Origin: CAKUFA01 sp963656345
GTDB lineage: Bacteria > Bacillota > Clostridia > Christensenellales > Aristaeellaceae
DNA: 6,607 nucleotides
Reading direction: 5' to 3'
Assembly: GCA_963656345.1 (NCBI GenBank)
Contig: CAVKHY010000115.1
Span: forward strand, 1 to 6,607
Both the position numbers and the translations under genes were made by a program. Of this stretch, positions 6,597-6,607 are shown piece by piece (the stretch's first letter is position 1; every line of letters starts with the position of its first letter). The notes beneath the pieces were generated by a model. It saw only the letters and a program-made list of their open reading frames with translations. It was not told the DNA's origin and did not search any database.

Positions 6597-6607
6597 GTTC
6601 GTATCCC

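Noticed and set aside
1..6607. CRISPR array, insertion sequence or transposase
   Set aside because: No regularly spaced short repeats, no terminal inverted repeats with a transposase frame, and no integrase were seen in any frame.

Overview
The window looks like chromosomal DNA from a Gram-positive (Firmicutes), probably gut-type clostridial bacterium. The signs are exported proteins with SH3b and peptidoglycan-binding modules joined by Thr-Pro linkers, strong GGAGG ribosome binding sites, consensus sigma-A-type promoters, a ComEC-like beta-lactamase-fold protein ending in a lamin-tail domain, and mixed base composition. No genus can be named from the sequence alone.

Layout, left to right. 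(1) Positions 1-1572, minus strand: a secreted, modular cell-wall-binding protein with a signal peptide, two SH3b domains, three complete and one partial PG_binding_1-type repeats, and Thr/Pro/Ala linkers. It runs off the left edge, so any catalytic C-terminus is not visible. It has its own near-consensus promoter at 1633-1661. (2) Positions 1709-2854 (or 2860), minus strand: a secreted metallo-beta-lactamase-fold hydrolase of the ComEC C-terminal type, fused to a lamin-tail domain. (3) Positions 3019-3091, plus strand: a complete tRNA-Ala with anticodon CGC and the G3-U70 identity pair, with a plausible promoter upstream and an intrinsic terminator downstream. (4) Positions 3092-3221: a convergent intergenic stretch with two strong inverted repeats. 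(5) Positions 3222-6596, minus strand: a large Type I restriction endonuclease R subunit (HsdR-like, EcoEI-type C-terminus) with a DUF4145-like N-terminal domain, a PD-(D/E)xK nuclease and a complete SF2 helicase motor. Its presumed HsdM and HsdS partners would lie upstream of it, beyond the right edge.

The two left-hand genes look like cell-envelope functions and point the same way. They may be functionally related, but each seems able to be transcribed separately. The HsdR gene is a DNA-defence gene ending beside a tRNA gene, a common place for horizontally acquired islands, though no attachment-site duplication is visible here. All three protein genes look intact where visible. I see no clear evidence of a wholly undescribed system. 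The most distinctive items are the secreted MBL plus lamin-tail fusion, the linker-plus-module duplication in the wall protein, and the DUF4145 plus coiled-coil front end of the HsdR protein.
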